Source of the DNA: Pseudomonadota bacterium
GTDB taxonomy: Bacteria; Pseudomonadota; Alphaproteobacteria; Ferrovibrionales; Ferrovibrionaceae
DNA: 13,943 nucleotides
Reading direction: 5' to 3'
Assembly (NCBI GenBank): GCA_023434425.1
Contig: JAEYSS010000179.1
Coordinates: 1-13,943, forward strand
Part shown: positions 13,783 through 13,943 of the stretch, one piece after another
Position numbering within the stretch: position 1 is the first letter of the stretch
How the letters are laid out: every line of letters starts with the position of its first letter
Program-made: the position numbers and the translations under genes
Notes under the pieces: generated by a model
What the model was told of the DNA's origin: nothing
What the model saw: only the letters and a program-made list of their open reading frames with translations
Databases searched by the model: none

Positions 13783-13943
13783 ATGAAATCTGCCCGCAGC
13801 CTGATGTTCCAGGGCACCGGCTCCGATGTCGGCAAGTCGGTGCTTTGCGCCGGTTTAATCCGCGCGCTGGTGCGGCGCGGCCATCGCGTGCTGCCCTTCA
13901 AGCCGCAGAATATGTCGAACAATGCCGCTGTGACTGCAGATGG
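13783..13943 (+). CDS. cobQ: Cobyric acid synthase, first 53 residues (gene runs off the right edge)
   Basis: CobQ amidates four carboxylates of adenosylcobyrinic acid a,c-diamide, using glutamine and ATP, to give adenosylcobyric acid. Only the start is present. It shows the dethiobiotin-synthetase-like P-loop FQGTGSDVGKSVLCAGL (9-25) and PFKPQNMSNNAAVTADG (38-54, last residue incomplete), both strongly characteristic of the family. The glutamine amidotransferase domain lies beyond the window; full proteins are near 490 residues. The ATG is 4 bases after the cobU stop without a clear ribosome binding site, which suggests translation coupled to cobU. CobB is related, but the PQNMSNN sequence favours CobQ. 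Confidence 0.93.
   Translation, partial: MKSARSLMFQGTGSDVGKSVLCAGLIRALVRRGHRVLPFKPQNMSNNAAVTAD

Noticed and set aside
1..13943. Defence island, prophage, insertion sequence or CRISPR content
   Set aside because: Every substantial frame is accounted for by housekeeping, catabolic or sensory genes. No transposase, integrase, terminal repeats or spaced repeats were seen.

Overview
The window is gene-dense, GC-rich DNA with short intergenic gaps. It reads as chromosomal core sequence from an alphaproteobacterium. The evidence is a fused ThiS-ThiG protein, the type of homogentisate dioxygenase, a TAXI-type binding protein with an internal two-cysteine segment, and the glmU-glmS and gor-cobU-cobQ blocks. 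A Rhodospirillales-like lineage is my guess from family resemblance only. I see no mobile element, tRNA, rRNA or CRISPR array, and codon use looks uniform throughout.

Layout. (1) 1-2250 is aromatic amino acid (tyrosine) catabolism. hppD and hmgA (cut by the left edge) run leftward, and a MarR-family regulator runs rightward. The shared 120-base promoter region holds a 20-base near-perfect palindrome at 1722-1741 that overlaps both predicted promoters. (2) 2258-3891, leftward, holds a single-reading-frame ThiS-ThiG fusion for thiamine thiazole synthesis followed by a DedA-family membrane protein. The thiSG leader can fold in two mutually exclusive ways. (3) 4110-7279, rightward, holds maiA (the next step of tyrosine breakdown after HmgA) behind a good sigma70-type promoter. 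It is followed, with an 11-base overlap and then an 11-base gap, by a TAXI-type periplasmic binding protein and a membrane histidine kinase. No TRAP permease and no response regulator are present, so this pair looks like a sensing unit rather than a transporter. (4) 7292-7960, leftward, is a phosphoglycolate phosphatase. (5) 8089-13943, rightward, is a tightly packed run of glmU, glmS, a predicted tyrosine phosphatase, glutathione reductase, cobU and cobQ (cut by the right edge), with gaps from 27 bases down to 14-base overlaps.

How the genes work together. HppD, HmgA and MaiA are three consecutive enzymes from 4-hydroxyphenylpyruvate to fumarylacetoacetate. The fumarylacetoacetase expected after them is not in the window. 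GlmS and GlmU supply UDP-GlcNAc for peptidoglycan and lipopolysaccharide. CobU and CobQ belong to late cobalamin assembly. The items most worth a second look are the fused thiazole synthase with an internal sulfur-carrier Gly-Gly, the maiA/TAXI/kinase unit, the palindrome over the hppD/marR promoters, and the tyrosine phosphatase embedded between glmS and gor.
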